Assembly (NCBI RefSeq): GCF_003259375.1
Contig: NZ_QLLN01000005.1
Span: 434,001 to 498,000 of the forward strand
Direction of reading: 5' to 3'
DNA: 64,000 nt
Origin: Arenibacter echinorum
GTDB taxonomy: Bacteria; Bacteroidota; Bacteroidia; Flavobacteriales; Flavobacteriaceae
Below the pieces are notes generated by a model that saw only the letters and a list, made by a program, of their open reading frames with translations, had not been told where the DNA came from and searched no databases. Numbering within the stretch: position 1 is the first letter of the stretch; the number at the start of each line of letters is the position of its first letter. Of the stretch, positions 55,953 through 64,000 are shown one piece after another. Both the position numbers and the translations under genes were made by a program.

Positions 55953-58900
55953 ATGTTAAACAAAATATTATCAATTTCACTTCAAAATAGATTGCTCATT
56001 CTATTGGGAGCGGTTGCATTGAGCGTGTTGGGTATTTACTATGCCAGGACAATGAACGTCGATGTATTCCCAGATCTTACGGCACCTACGGTAACCATTC
56101 TTACCGAAGCCCATGGAATGGAATCTGAAGAAGTCGAAAAATTAGTAACCTATCAACTGGAAACAGCCTTGAACGGCTCGCCAAATGTTCGAAGAATCCG
56201 TTCTTCATCGGCAGCAGGCATATCCATTGTTTGGGTAGAATTTGATTGGGGAACCGATATCTATCGAGCACGACAAATTGTGAGCGAACGGATCCCAATG
56301 GTAAGGGAAAATTTACCGGAAGGAATAGGTGCGCCGACTATGGCTCCTATTTCATCCATTATGGGCGAAATAATGCTACTGGGAGTTACGTCGGATAGCC
56401 TTTCGGCAATGGAATTACGAACTCTTTCCGATTGGACCATTAGACCACGTATAAAAGCTATTGGCGGTATTGCAAATGTGGTGGTCATAGGTGGCGATTA
56501 TAAGCAATACCAAGTATTTGCAAACCCTGAAAAGATGAAGTATTACAACCTAAGTCTTTCAGAATTGGTCGAAAAGGTTAAAGAGGCCAATGCCAATGCG
56601 CCAGGTGGTGTTATCAACCAATATGGCAATCAATACATTATCAAAGGGAGTGGTAGAGCTTATGCTTTGGAGGATTTACGGGAAGCAGTTTTAAAACAGG
56701 TCAATGGTCAAACCATCAAAATTAAGGATGTGGCCACGGTTCAAATTGGAGCTGCCGATAAGATTGGGGATGGTTCATTGAATGCGAATCCGGCGGTGAT
56801 CTTAACCATTTCAAAGCAACCGGATGTAAATACATTGGAACTTACAGACCGTTTGGATGAAGCTATTGCTGATTTACAAGCAACTTTGCCTAAAGGTGTA
56901 AACATTAAAAGTCAAATCTTTAGACAATCCGATTTTATTGATGCCTCGATCAGCAATTTGAATCAAACCTTAATGGAAGGTGCATTCTTTGTAATGATTA
57001 TCCTTTTCATCTTTTTAATGAATTGGAGAACAACGGTAATTTCATTGCTTGCCATTCCTATTTCCTTATTGGTGTCCATTATCATCTTAAAATGGCTGGG
57101 TTATACCATTAACACAATGAGTTTAGGTGGGATGGCAATCGCTATTGGCGCCTTGGTGGATGATGCTATTATTGATGTGGAAAATGTGTATAAGCGCCTG
57201 CGCGAAAATATCAGAAAACCAAAGTCTGATCGGCAATCGACAATTACGGTCGTGCGGGACGCTTCCGTAGAAATACGAAGTTCTATTATTATCGCCACCT
57301 TGATTATCATTGTCTCATTTATACCGCTGTTCTTTTTGAGCGGGATGGAAGGTAGATTATTGCAACCGTTGGGCATTGCATTTGTAACATCTGTTCTAAC
57401 CTCTTTGATCGTTGCTGTAACTGTAACCCCAATATTGTGTTCCTATTTGTTGGATAACGAAAAGCTTTTGAACAAACAAGCAGAGGGCACACGGGTGGAA
57501 CGTTGGTTACAGAAACATTATGGAAATATATTGGAACGCGCCACAAAAATTCCAAAAGCTGTCATTGGTGTAACGGTCATTGCCTTCTTTGTAAGTCTTT
57601 TGGTTTTAACGCAATTGGGAAGAAGTTTTCTTCCAGAATTTAATGAAGGTTCTTTGGTAATTAGTGTGGTAGGACCACCGGGAATGTCTTTGGAAGAGAG
57701 CAACAAAACAGGAAAATTGATAGAGACGATATTATTGGACCTGCCCGAAGTTGAAGTGGTTACCCGACGACAAGGACGAGCAGAACTGGATGAACACGCA
57801 CAAGGTGTAAATGCTTCAGAAATTGATGTCCCATTTATTCTAAAAGACAAAACCAAGGAAGAATTTTTTGAAGAAGTCCGAACCAAATTAAGCATTGCCC
57901 CAGGGGTAAATATTACTTTGGGGCAACCCATCGCACACCGGATAGATCATATGCTATCAGGTACACGTGCCAATATTGCGATCAAGATTTATGGTTCCGA
58001 TCTACAACGTTTATTTGAAGTAGGCAAGAGTGTAGAGCAGAACATCAAAGATATTGATGGATTGGCGGATGTAGCGGTAGACCAACAAATAGAAGTTCCG
58101 CAGATACGCATCAAACCTAAACGTCAAATTTTGGCGGCCTATGGAATGACAGTTGGAAATTTGATGGAGCAGGTAGATATTGCTTTTGCCGGGGAAGAGG
58201 CAGGCGAAATTTATGAAGGTCAACAATATTTCGATCTGGTTGTGCGCTACGAAAAACCATTTAGGAATGACATTGAGAACATCAACAATACATTAGTAAG
58301 TCTTCCTAATGGCGGATACACAATAATAGGTGAATTGGCCACCGTTCAATCCGTGAGCAGTCCAAATACTATTAACCGAGAGGATGTGCAACGTAAAATT
58401 GTAGTAGCTGCCAATGTACAGGGCAGGGATTTACGAAGTGCCGTCAACGAAATAAAGGATGTTGTTGCCAGTAATGTAGCAATGCCTGAAGGTTATCGGG
58501 TGGAATATGGCGGACAGTTTGAAAGCGAGTCCAAAGCATCACAATTACTTATGTTCACTGCAATCATTGCAATAGCTATCATTTTCCTGCTATTGTATTA
58601 TGAATTTAAAGATGTAAAACTGGCATTTGTAGTATTGATCAATCTGCCTTTGGCTTTAATCGGTGGTATTTTGATAGTGTACTTCACTTCCGGAATTATC
58701 AGTATCGCAGTGACCATAGGTTTTATTAGCCTTTTCGGTATCGCAACCCGAAATGGAATCCTATTGGTTTCCAGATATGAGGATTTGAGAAAGGAAGGAA
58801 TGAAAGGTTTTGAATTGATAAAAACAGGAGCTTTAGATCGCCTAAACCCGATCTTAATGACAGCCTTTACAACAGGCCTGGCCTTGATTCCCTTGGCCCT

Positions 58901-59063
58901 AAAAGGAGGCGAGCCTGGCAGTGAAATACAAAGCCCCATGGCGGTGGTTATTTTGGGGGGATTGTTATCTGCTACCATTTTAAATTTGGTCGTGATTCCT
59001 TGTGTTTATCAGTTGGTATTGAAAAGCCCGACCAGTGCTGCTGACGCCCCGGAATTAGTGTAA
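55953..59063 (+). CDS. CusA/CzcA-family heavy-metal RND pump
   Basis: 1036-residue inner-membrane proton-driven pump with the two six-helix halves of RND proteins. The helix-4 signature is GALVDDAIIDVEN (Asp403, Asp404, Asp408, Glu410). It differs from the CzcA DFGxxxDGA motif of the first pump and from the CusA DAA motif, and resembles the less-studied HME5-type group. Substrate therefore uncertain. No TolC fusion. Last gene of its operon; the downstream region is convergent with the mobilisation genes. Confidence 0.9.
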   Translation: MLNKILSISLQNRLLILLGAVALSVLGIYYARTMNVDVFPDLTAPTVTILTEAHGMESEEVEKLVTYQLETALNGSPNVRRIRSSSAAGISIVWVEFDWGTDIYRARQIVSERIPMVRENLPEGIGAPTMAPISSIMGEIMLLGVTSDSLSAMELRTLSDWTIRPRIKAIGGIANVVVIGGDYKQYQVFANPEKMKYYNLSLSELVEKVKEANANAPGGVINQYGNQYIIKGSGRAYALEDLREAVLKQVNGQTIKIKDVATVQIGAADKIGDGSLNANPAVILTISKQPDVNTLELTDRLDEAIADLQATLPKGVNIKSQIFRQSDFIDASISNLNQTLMEGAFFVMIILFIFLMNWRTTVISLLAIPISLLVSIIILKWLGYTINTMSLGGMAIAIGALVDDAIIDVENVYKRLRENIRKPKSDRQSTITVVRDASVEIRSSIIIATLIIIVSFIPLFFLSGMEGRLLQPLGIAFVTSVLTSLIVAVTVTPILCSYLLDNEKLLNKQAEGTRVERWLQKHYGNILERATKIPKAVIGVTVIAFFVSLLVLTQLGRSFLPEFNEGSLVISVVGPPGMSLEESNKTGKLIETILLDLPEVEVVTRRQGRAELDEHAQGVNASEIDVPFILKDKTKEEFFEEVRTKLSIAPGVNITLGQPIAHRIDHMLSGTRANIAIKIYGSDLQRLFEVGKSVEQNIKDIDGLADVAVDQQIEVPQIRIKPKRQILAAYGMTVGNLMEQVDIAFAGEEAGEIYEGQQYFDLVVRYEKPFRNDIENINNTLVSLPNGGYTIIGELATVQSVSSPNTINREDVQRKIVVAANVQGRDLRSAVNEIKDVVASNVAMPEGYRVEYGGQFESESKASQLLMFTAIIAIAIIFLLLYYEFKDVKLAFVVLINLPLALIGGILIVYFTSGIISIAVTIGFISLFGIATRNGILLVSRYEDLRKEGMKGFELIKTGALDRLNPILMTAFTTGLALIPLALKGGEPGSEIQSPMAVVILGGLLSATILNLVVIPCVYQLVLKSPTSAADAPELV

Positions 59064-59258
59064 ATAAAAAATCTTCGGATATATAACTGAACCATTTCAG
59101 GCCTTGAGTAACAAATTGTTTGCCAAGGTCTATTTGGCTCGGATTATTAGTTCAATTTAAGATTCACAATAGGCATTGAATTGATACATTTAGAATTTTT
59201 GGATTTAGAACCTTCTATGATTTGGATTTAATTAATGAATGAGTAATAAATCTAAGTA

Positions 59259-59274
59259 ATTCAGTAAACTGAAT
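59259..59274. repeat. Small palindrome between convergent genes
   Basis: ATTCAG-TAAA-CTGAAT is a perfect 6-base stem with a 4-base loop, in the gap between the RND pump (plus) and the phospholipase-like gene (minus). It could be a weak bidirectional terminator, but no long T-tract follows on either strand. Nothing else notable in 59064-59329. Confidence 0.3.
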
Positions 59275-59329
59275 GTTTAATGGAACAGATTAAAATTTAT
59301 TATTATAATGTATAATATTGCCTTATTAT

Positions 59330-60091
59330 TCAATTCCCTTGCTCAAGATACAACTCCTTACCCCACTCGGTTAACTCCTTTTCCAAGTAGTTTTCATTAT
59401 GGAACAAGGCATCAAATTCACCTACCAATTCTTTAATAGCTTTTCTGTCCTCAATTCGGATCCTGGTTTCATAGTTATTCTTGGTCCCATTACCAGTGAA
59501 ATTCAATGAGCCCAAATAGGCAATCCCATCATCGATCAAGTACAATTTTCCATGTATAAAAGGATGTGAGTAGGAATGGGAATCGGCAGTTGTAAACACC
59601 TTGAAAGGAAATAACTGTCGGTAAGAATATTTGTAGATTTTGGCGTTCCTAATTTTCGAAGTGTAATTCCGAATCAACAGCCAAGCTAGGAGTAAAGGAA
59701 TACCTCCCCATAAAACCATACGATCCTGAATATTATATGCAATAACAACAAGCTCTAGAATCATTACCATCAAAAAAAAGTAAAGCCATCTTTTTATGTT
59801 GATCCATTTTAATCGGAGGGCCTTTGCATCTATATCAATACTTTTGTCCTGAATAATAAGTTGACAGATATTCTTTTGTCTATCCCCGTAAAAGTCCTCT
59901 ATGGTATCCATAGTGATCAACTGTACCTCAACACCCCTATAATGCAGGTCGATCAATTTCTTGACCAGAAAGGGAGAAAGAAACGGCGATACTATTTTTA
60001 CAGATCGTTTTGCATTCTCAATTTCTTCCATCAATTTTTTGCCGGCTCCAGTACCGATATATACATCGCAGATGGCCTGATTAAAATACAT
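59330..60091 (-). CDS. Phospholipase D-like protein with one HKD motif
   Basis: 253 residues. One HKD motif, His180-x-Lys182-x4-Asp187 (FIHGKLYLIDD), followed by GSLNFTG. Two adjacent membrane helices (about 102-120 and 124-142) are inserted into the fold. A single motif means the enzyme would work as a dimer, as in Nuc-type nucleases. It follows the coupling protein gene (97 bases downstream of it, same strand), so it may process DNA or lipid during transfer. Substrate unknown. Confidence 0.8.
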   Translation of the reverse strand: MYFNQAICDVYIGTGAGKKLMEEIENAKRSVKIVSPFLSPFLVKKLIDLHYRGVEVQLITMDTIEDFYGDRQKNICQLIIQDKSIDIDAKALRLKWINIKRWLYFFLMVMILELVVIAYNIQDRMVLWGGIPLLLAWLLIRNYTSKIRNAKIYKYSYRQLFPFKVFTTADSHSYSHPFIHGKLYLIDDGIAYLGSLNFTGNGTKNNYETRIRIEDRKAIKELVGEFDALFHNENYLEKELTEWGKELYLEQGN

Positions 60092-60188
60092 GGTTTCCTT
60101 ATTATTGTTGACCTATTAAATTACAAAATCCGATGCTCTTATTAAAACGAATATAAACCCAAATCCATTAGTTATCAACAAATTAAGA

Positions 60189-61790
60189 CTATTTCAGCTT
60201 TAACGGCAGAAATTTTCGAACGTCCATATGGATCCGCTCAAAGTTTTCCGTTATCGCTCCATCTCTAATTCGAAATTTGGGTTTTGGAAGCCCCTTCTCA
60301 ATATTGGGTTTTGGAAATCTTACTTTTTTATCCTTGCCATCCGCGAAGGCAATAAACTCCCCTTCCTTCAATCTAAAAAATTCCTCTGCCCGGATCTTGC
60401 TTACCTCCCTCTCTCCCTTTGTTATCCTGGTATCAAAATTCAACGTATTCTCCCCCTTACTAACACTCTTCGTCGGCCGCTTTACAAGTTCAAAAAAACG
60501 TTCGTAATATCTGGCGGTATCGGGATCATTCGCCTTTCCAAAAAACTGGTAGGATAGATTACTTAAAATGGCCCGGCTGGCTTTGTCCCCATACATCATA
60601 TCGTTTTGAATTTTATCCTGGAGCACATAGATCGTGGCAACGTCATAACTTCTTAAAGTCGCTGGAATTCTATGCATATTAAGCAATCGTATCGTAGGCG
60701 CTTCTTCCATCAAAACGAAAGAACGGTGGCGGCCACGTTTGCTCATTTGCTTGGTAATGGTATGGATTATTGTGGCTATCACCGGGGAATAGGCCGTTTC
60801 AAATTTAGGATTGTTCACTATGGAAACTACGGAGGGATGTTCGGGATTATTTATATCCAAAGGCACTTCATCGGCGGACAGTGCCATAAATATGCGTTGG
60901 GTACTGATCTTTTTAAGGGCATTGGCCAGCGTGCTCATTACCCCGGCTGTTTGACGTTCGGAATCCTTTCCTGAAATAAAGGCATCCGCCATAGCCTTGG
61001 ATGTAAAGTCGGAACTTAAAAATTGTATCAGATTTTCCGTATCCAAATATTGGTAGGCAGCAATCAAGTGTGGTAGGGTACAATATTTCCCATGGCTGGT
61101 CTTCAGCTTCCAAATAAGGCCACCCAAAAGTCCTTCCACGGCATCGTTAAAGAACTTTGAGGAACCCATGGCAATTGTCTCGCGTTGCTCCAAAAGGTTC
61201 TCCAAAAGTACCCTGGAAACCTCATTAACGCTTTCTTCGTCCTCCATATAGCGAGGTGCGATAGGATTAACACGCTGATGAATATCGTCAAAGGAAATAA
61301 TATGAAACGGTATTTCGGTATTGTTAAATAAGGGATAGGCCATTTCTGTAATCTCAAAATCCTTGTAATCATGGATGACCCCTGCAAATTGATGCTCGTT
61401 GAAGTGTTTCAAAAAATTATAGACCACGCTTTCCGTTTTGCCACTTCCCGCCGATCCAATTATGGAAGCCCCTCGCCTAATGTTCTTCAGGACCAGGTTC
61501 CCGTTCAATAAATCGAACTTCACCTTATATCTTTTTGGTTCTATAGCAGTTCCAAAATTATAATTGAAGTATATAAATAATACCAAGTTTGTCACCTGAA
61601 AAGGTATTAACCAAAACAATACTATTTTGATAAAAACTGGCCACCCAAATAAGGTTAGTAATGCGCCTCCTAGAACAAGCAACAATATAAAGTTGATAGC
61701 AAATGGATACTTGTTTTTCTTAAAGGACAGATATTGCAAAGCCATGGCCGCCACATAGATAAATACAGAAAGTAAAACCGTAATTTTCAT
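60189..61790 (-). CDS. Type IV secretion coupling protein (VirD4/TraG-like ATPase)
   Basis: 533 residues. Two to three N-terminal membrane helices (about 3-20, 31-60, 61-76), then the motor domain with Walker A IGSAGSGKTES (111-121) and Walker B SFVLMEEAP (357-365). It delivers the relaxase-DNA complex to the channel encoded at 23.5-30.4 kb, 30 kb away on the other strand. Domain order agrees with TraD/VirD4-type coupling proteins. Confidence 0.92.
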   Translation of the reverse strand: MKITVLLSVFIYVAAMALQYLSFKKNKYPFAINFILLLVLGGALLTLFGWPVFIKIVLFWLIPFQVTNLVLFIYFNYNFGTAIEPKRYKVKFDLLNGNLVLKNIRRGASIIGSAGSGKTESVVYNFLKHFNEHQFAGVIHDYKDFEITEMAYPLFNNTEIPFHIISFDDIHQRVNPIAPRYMEDEESVNEVSRVLLENLLEQRETIAMGSSKFFNDAVEGLLGGLIWKLKTSHGKYCTLPHLIAAYQYLDTENLIQFLSSDFTSKAMADAFISGKDSERQTAGVMSTLANALKKISTQRIFMALSADEVPLDINNPEHPSVVSIVNNPKFETAYSPVIATIIHTITKQMSKRGRHRSFVLMEEAPTIRLLNMHRIPATLRSYDVATIYVLQDKIQNDMMYGDKASRAILSNLSYQFFGKANDPDTARYYERFFELVKRPTKSVSKGENTLNFDTRITKGEREVSKIRAEEFFRLKEGEFIAFADGKDKKVRFPKPNIEKGLPKPKFRIRDGAITENFERIHMDVRKFLPLKLK

Positions 61791-61830
61791 CTTGGATTAT
61801 TTTAGAAACATCTAATAATTCCTGGCATTC

Positions 61831-62856
61831 TTAAATACCTATGGAACTTGAGGATTTGGCCACGTCTATTACCTTTTTAAATTGTTTAATGGCCTGTAGG
61901 GCTGCTTCCACCTTATTGGTGGGAATATTAAGTTTTGGAATATGTACCCCGGCAGTACCCATAAGTTTAAATGCAGCACTACGTTCATTGGTCGGAAGTC
62001 CCAAGAGATGGGCGAAATAAATTTTAGGGTCATGGATATAAGTCTTACGGGCTTGGTACGACTCCACAAAATTTCGTTTGTACTTGAACATGGTATCAAA
62101 CCTCTTTTCCGCATTGTCATAAAACTGGTCCCGCCTAAACCCACGTTTGACCATTTTGCCGTTAAGTTTGGACTCTGACGCCATGTATTTGCTCCCTGGG
62201 GAAAGACTAAATCTATTGGAAACATCCTTTCTACTGACAATGATATGGACATGGGTCTGTGGTCCTGGCTTTTTCATCCCCTGAACAACGACCTTGCCAT
62301 CGATACGATGTGGGATTTGAGCATTGAGCATGGCGATGTCATTTTGCATAGTTTTGGCATTGCCGGCAACCTCCCCCCGTTCCACTTTACGGATTTCATT
62401 TTCAAGTTTTACGATCTGTGCTCTGTACACCTGATTTTCTTTCACCTGCCTATCAAACCCTTTAAAAGTGCGTTCATATTCCAGCTTCGCATAGTATTTG
62501 ATACTGTCTACAGATACAGGATTATCACGATGGAAAGAAGCCGCATAGTCCTTCATGACCTCTCTCACATATTCCTTTAAAAGTTTTGGGTCATTGTTGA
62601 TATGATTAAGTTCCCGCTGACTTGGGTTAATGGTGATGGAATAAAACTTGGGTTCCTGCTTTTTCAGTTTGGCGGTATTGCCGTCGATCTCCTTGACCAC
62701 CTGTTCCGGGGGGATACGGTCATGGTTTTGATCAAAGAACTGTTCTTGCTGATCCAATCCTTTTCCCTCGTTCTCCTTTTCCAAATAGTCGACAAAATCC
62801 GAAGAGCTCTGGGAAAAGGTCGTGTCCAAATGTTGTTTGGTGATACTGATATACAT
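61831..62856 (-). CDS. mobB: Relaxase/mobilisation protein (Bacteroidota MobB-like, HUH)
   Basis: 341 residues. The HUH metal motif is THVHIIVSRKD with His202 and His204. An N-terminal tyrosine-containing part (MYISITKQHLD, FYSITINPSQRELNHI) and a coiled-coil stretch (about 125-180) precede it. It should nick oriT and lead the strand through the channel. It starts 4 bases after the preceding accessory gene. Assigned to the BfmB/MobB-type family from pattern, no search run. Confidence 0.85.
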   Translation of the reverse strand: MYISITKQHLDTTFSQSSSDFVDYLEKENEGKGLDQQEQFFDQNHDRIPPEQVVKEIDGNTAKLKKQEPKFYSITINPSQRELNHINNDPKLLKEYVREVMKDYAASFHRDNPVSVDSIKYYAKLEYERTFKGFDRQVKENQVYRAQIVKLENEIRKVERGEVAGNAKTMQNDIAMLNAQIPHRIDGKVVVQGMKKPGPQTHVHIIVSRKDVSNRFSLSPGSKYMASESKLNGKMVKRGFRRDQFYDNAEKRFDTMFKYKRNFVESYQARKTYIHDPKIYFAHLLGLPTNERSAAFKLMGTAGVHIPKLNIPTNKVEAALQAIKQFKKVIDVAKSSSSIGI

Positions 62857-62860
62857 AACG

Positions 62861-63427
62861 CTATTCTGTTTTTAATTTCATTTTCAATTGTTCGAACTCT
62901 TCAGTGGTCATATCCAATTGCAGTTTGGGTTTACCAAAATTGCTTTTCACCAAGTTTACCTTATTGACCAGCGCCATCAATTCCGACTTTTTTTGGTTTA
63001 GGTCGCGTTGAAGATTGGTATGCTCCCTTTTTAGGACTATAGCTTCCTCTATCTTCTGAAAAAAAGCATCTCTTTCCGGGTTGTCCTCCTGACCTTCCAT
63101 TAACAATGGTGCTTGTCGGTACTTCTTTCTGGGCGAGTGTTCGAATAGAAGTTCCAGCATGGCAGTTGTGGGTTTGGTCTGATGCTTTTCTATATCCTTT
63201 ATGATCCCGATCATAGAATTGATACGCCTTTTGATATTAGCCTCCATGTCCCACAAATTGGGACCAAAATCTTGAAAAGGGGATAACTGATATTTCTCAA
63301 AAAAATCCATCATTCCTTCCAGAACATCGCTATGTGTTCTTTCATGTTTATTTGAAAAAATCCGGAACCGATTCACAGTTTCCAGCAGAAAGTTGATACG
63401 TGCAAATTGTACTTTCATGACTTTCAT
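62861..63427 (-). CDS. Mobilisation accessory protein (BfmA/BtgA-like)
   Basis: 188 residues, soluble and largely helical with a C-terminal coiled coil. The N-terminal part includes SNKHERTHSDVLEGMMDFFEKY, the block typical of Bacteroidota BfmA-type proteins that bind oriT and assist the relaxase. A second ATG three codons on (63418) is an alternative start. It lies directly upstream of the relaxase gene, as usual for such pairs. Confidence 0.8.
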   Translation of the reverse strand: MKVMKVQFARINFLLETVNRFRIFSNKHERTHSDVLEGMMDFFEKYQLSPFQDFGPNLWDMEANIKRRINSMIGIIKDIEKHQTKPTTAMLELLFEHSPRKKYRQAPLLMEGQEDNPERDAFFQKIEEAIVLKREHTNLQRDLNQKKSELMALVNKVNLVKSNFGKPKLQLDMTTEEFEQLKMKLKTE

Positions 63428-63885
63428 ATTTACTGGGACAGTGCTGCCCAGCTATAGTGGGACTTCCCAAGGCCTCTATCCTATTACGCTTCTTTTTCAA
63501 CAGGTTTAAAATTCAATTTATATATTTTAAATAGCTGATAATCAATTATTTAAAAACAAATTAAACTCCACAACATCGCAACGCGTGTTGTCCTCTTGCT
63601 CTTCCTTTTTTCCCGCAGGGTCAAATTTTTAGACTTCCTCACAATTTAGTGTTGACCTGGCTTTCTGAATTCTTCTTGAAAAATTTTAAGAGTTTTGAAG
63701 ATGGATTTTTGAGGAATTATCAACTAATGTTTAAAAACGCTTCGAATCCCGCAAAAAAAAGGCAGCTCTTGGCTACCCTTTTACTTTTGGATTAAATATT
63801 TTTAAACTTTATCTATAAATTTATAGGTATAGCGTTTTTTAAATGATTCCTCCTTGATGATTTTTCATAATCGATTCTGTTCAGC
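63428..63885. other. Probable oriT-containing intergenic region
   Basis: 458 bases without a gene, directly upstream of the mobilisation genes where Bacteroidota oriT sites lie. It has an ACAACA-N10-TGTTGT dyad (63570-63591), GGTCAA (63619-63624) against TTGACC (63652-63657), and CTGGG/CCCAG (63433-63451) close to the BfmA-like start. The nick site cannot be identified by eye. Confidence 0.5.
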
Positions 63886-64000
63886 TTACAATATTCCTTG
63901 ATCTGAAAAACTGAAATATTTCCCATTGGGCACAAGTATCAAATGATCCAAAACCTTAATATCGAAAAGAACGGCGGCATTTTTTATCTTCTCGGTCAAA
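63886..64000 (-). CDS. radC: RadC/JAB-type protein, C-terminal end only
   Basis: The last 37 codons of a minus-strand gene that enters from beyond the window: LTEKIKNAAVLFDIKVLDHL, then LVPNGKYFSFSDQGIL. This matches the end of RadC-family MPN(+) proteins (the DHLI...YSF.DEG pattern). RadC-like genes are common on conjugative elements; their role, despite the name, is not clearly DNA repair. Truncated by the window edge, not by mutation. Confidence 0.8.
   Translation of the reverse strand, partial: LTEKIKNAAVLFDIKVLDHLILVPNGKYFSFSDQGIL

Noticed and set aside
1-64000. CRISPR array, rRNA or insertion sequence
   Set aside because: No regularly spaced direct repeats, no ribosomal RNA-like stretch and no transposase frame were seen on either strand.

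Overview
The window looks like a chromosome segment of a member of the Flavobacteriia (phylum Bacteroidota), probably a marine Flavobacteriaceae. The signs are Bacteroidota-type conjugation genes (TraE/F/G/J/K/M/N-like proteins, BfmA/MobB-type mobilisation proteins), promoter boxes of the TAnnTTTG type, scarce Shine-Dalgarno sequences, and a fused RND-TolC metal pump of a kind seen in this phylum. No rRNA, tRNA, CRISPR array or complete insertion sequence was seen.

Region 1 (1-22.6 kb, + strand) is a stress and low-oxygen energy island. It holds the end of a dicarboxylate/amino-acid symporter, a GH13 alpha-amylase, alpha-glucan phosphorylase, acetate kinase, phosphoketolase, a D-lactate-type dehydrogenase, a tandem universal stress protein, a small K+ channel, an ATP-cone/restriction-endonuclease fusion, a beta-CASP metallo-hydrolase, an AMP-phosphorylase-like protein, a PRPP-synthetase homologue, a CPH-type copper ATPase with a His/Met-rich tail, an MFS transporter and a cardiolipin-synthase-like protein. 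I infer storage-glucan breakdown and nucleotide-sugar salvage feeding phosphoketolase, acetyl-phosphate and ATP when respiration is limited. A decayed gene fragment ends the region.

Region 2 (22.6-30.4 kb) is the transfer operon of an integrative conjugative element: a divergent peptidoglycan amidase, then eight tightly packed type IV secretion genes. The matching mobilisation genes lie at 59.3-64 kb on the opposite strand: a phospholipase-D-like protein, the coupling protein, a relaxase, a BfmA-like accessory protein, a probable oriT interval and the end of a RadC-type gene. About 29 kb of cargo sits between the two halves.

Region 3 (31.3-36.7 kb, - strand, AT-rich) is a type II CBASS anti-phage operon: a CD-NTase, a Cap2 E2-E1 fusion, a Cap3 JAB peptidase and a Cap5 HNH-SAVED effector. 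A LexA/S24-type self-cleaving repressor is the first gene and an unrecognised 121-residue protein is the last. The repressor start codon, its promoter box and a perfect dyad overlap. The CD-NTase and Cap2 are in the same frame, separated by a single amber codon.

Region 4 (37.2-41.8 kb, - strand) is a single 1521-residue tyrosinase-like di-copper protein. Diverged copies of a non-coding repeat lie on both sides of it, which suggests modular insertion.

Region 5 (42.5-59.1 kb, + strand) is heavy-metal resistance. One operon holds an RND-TolC fusion, an adaptor, a P-II-like protein, a Fur-family regulator, a SpoIIAA-like protein and a CPC-type P-type ATPase. A second holds a His-rich exported protein, TolC, a His-rich lipoprotein, an adaptor and a CusA/CzcA pump. 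In each, the leading gene's promoter box lies only a few bases upstream of its ATG.
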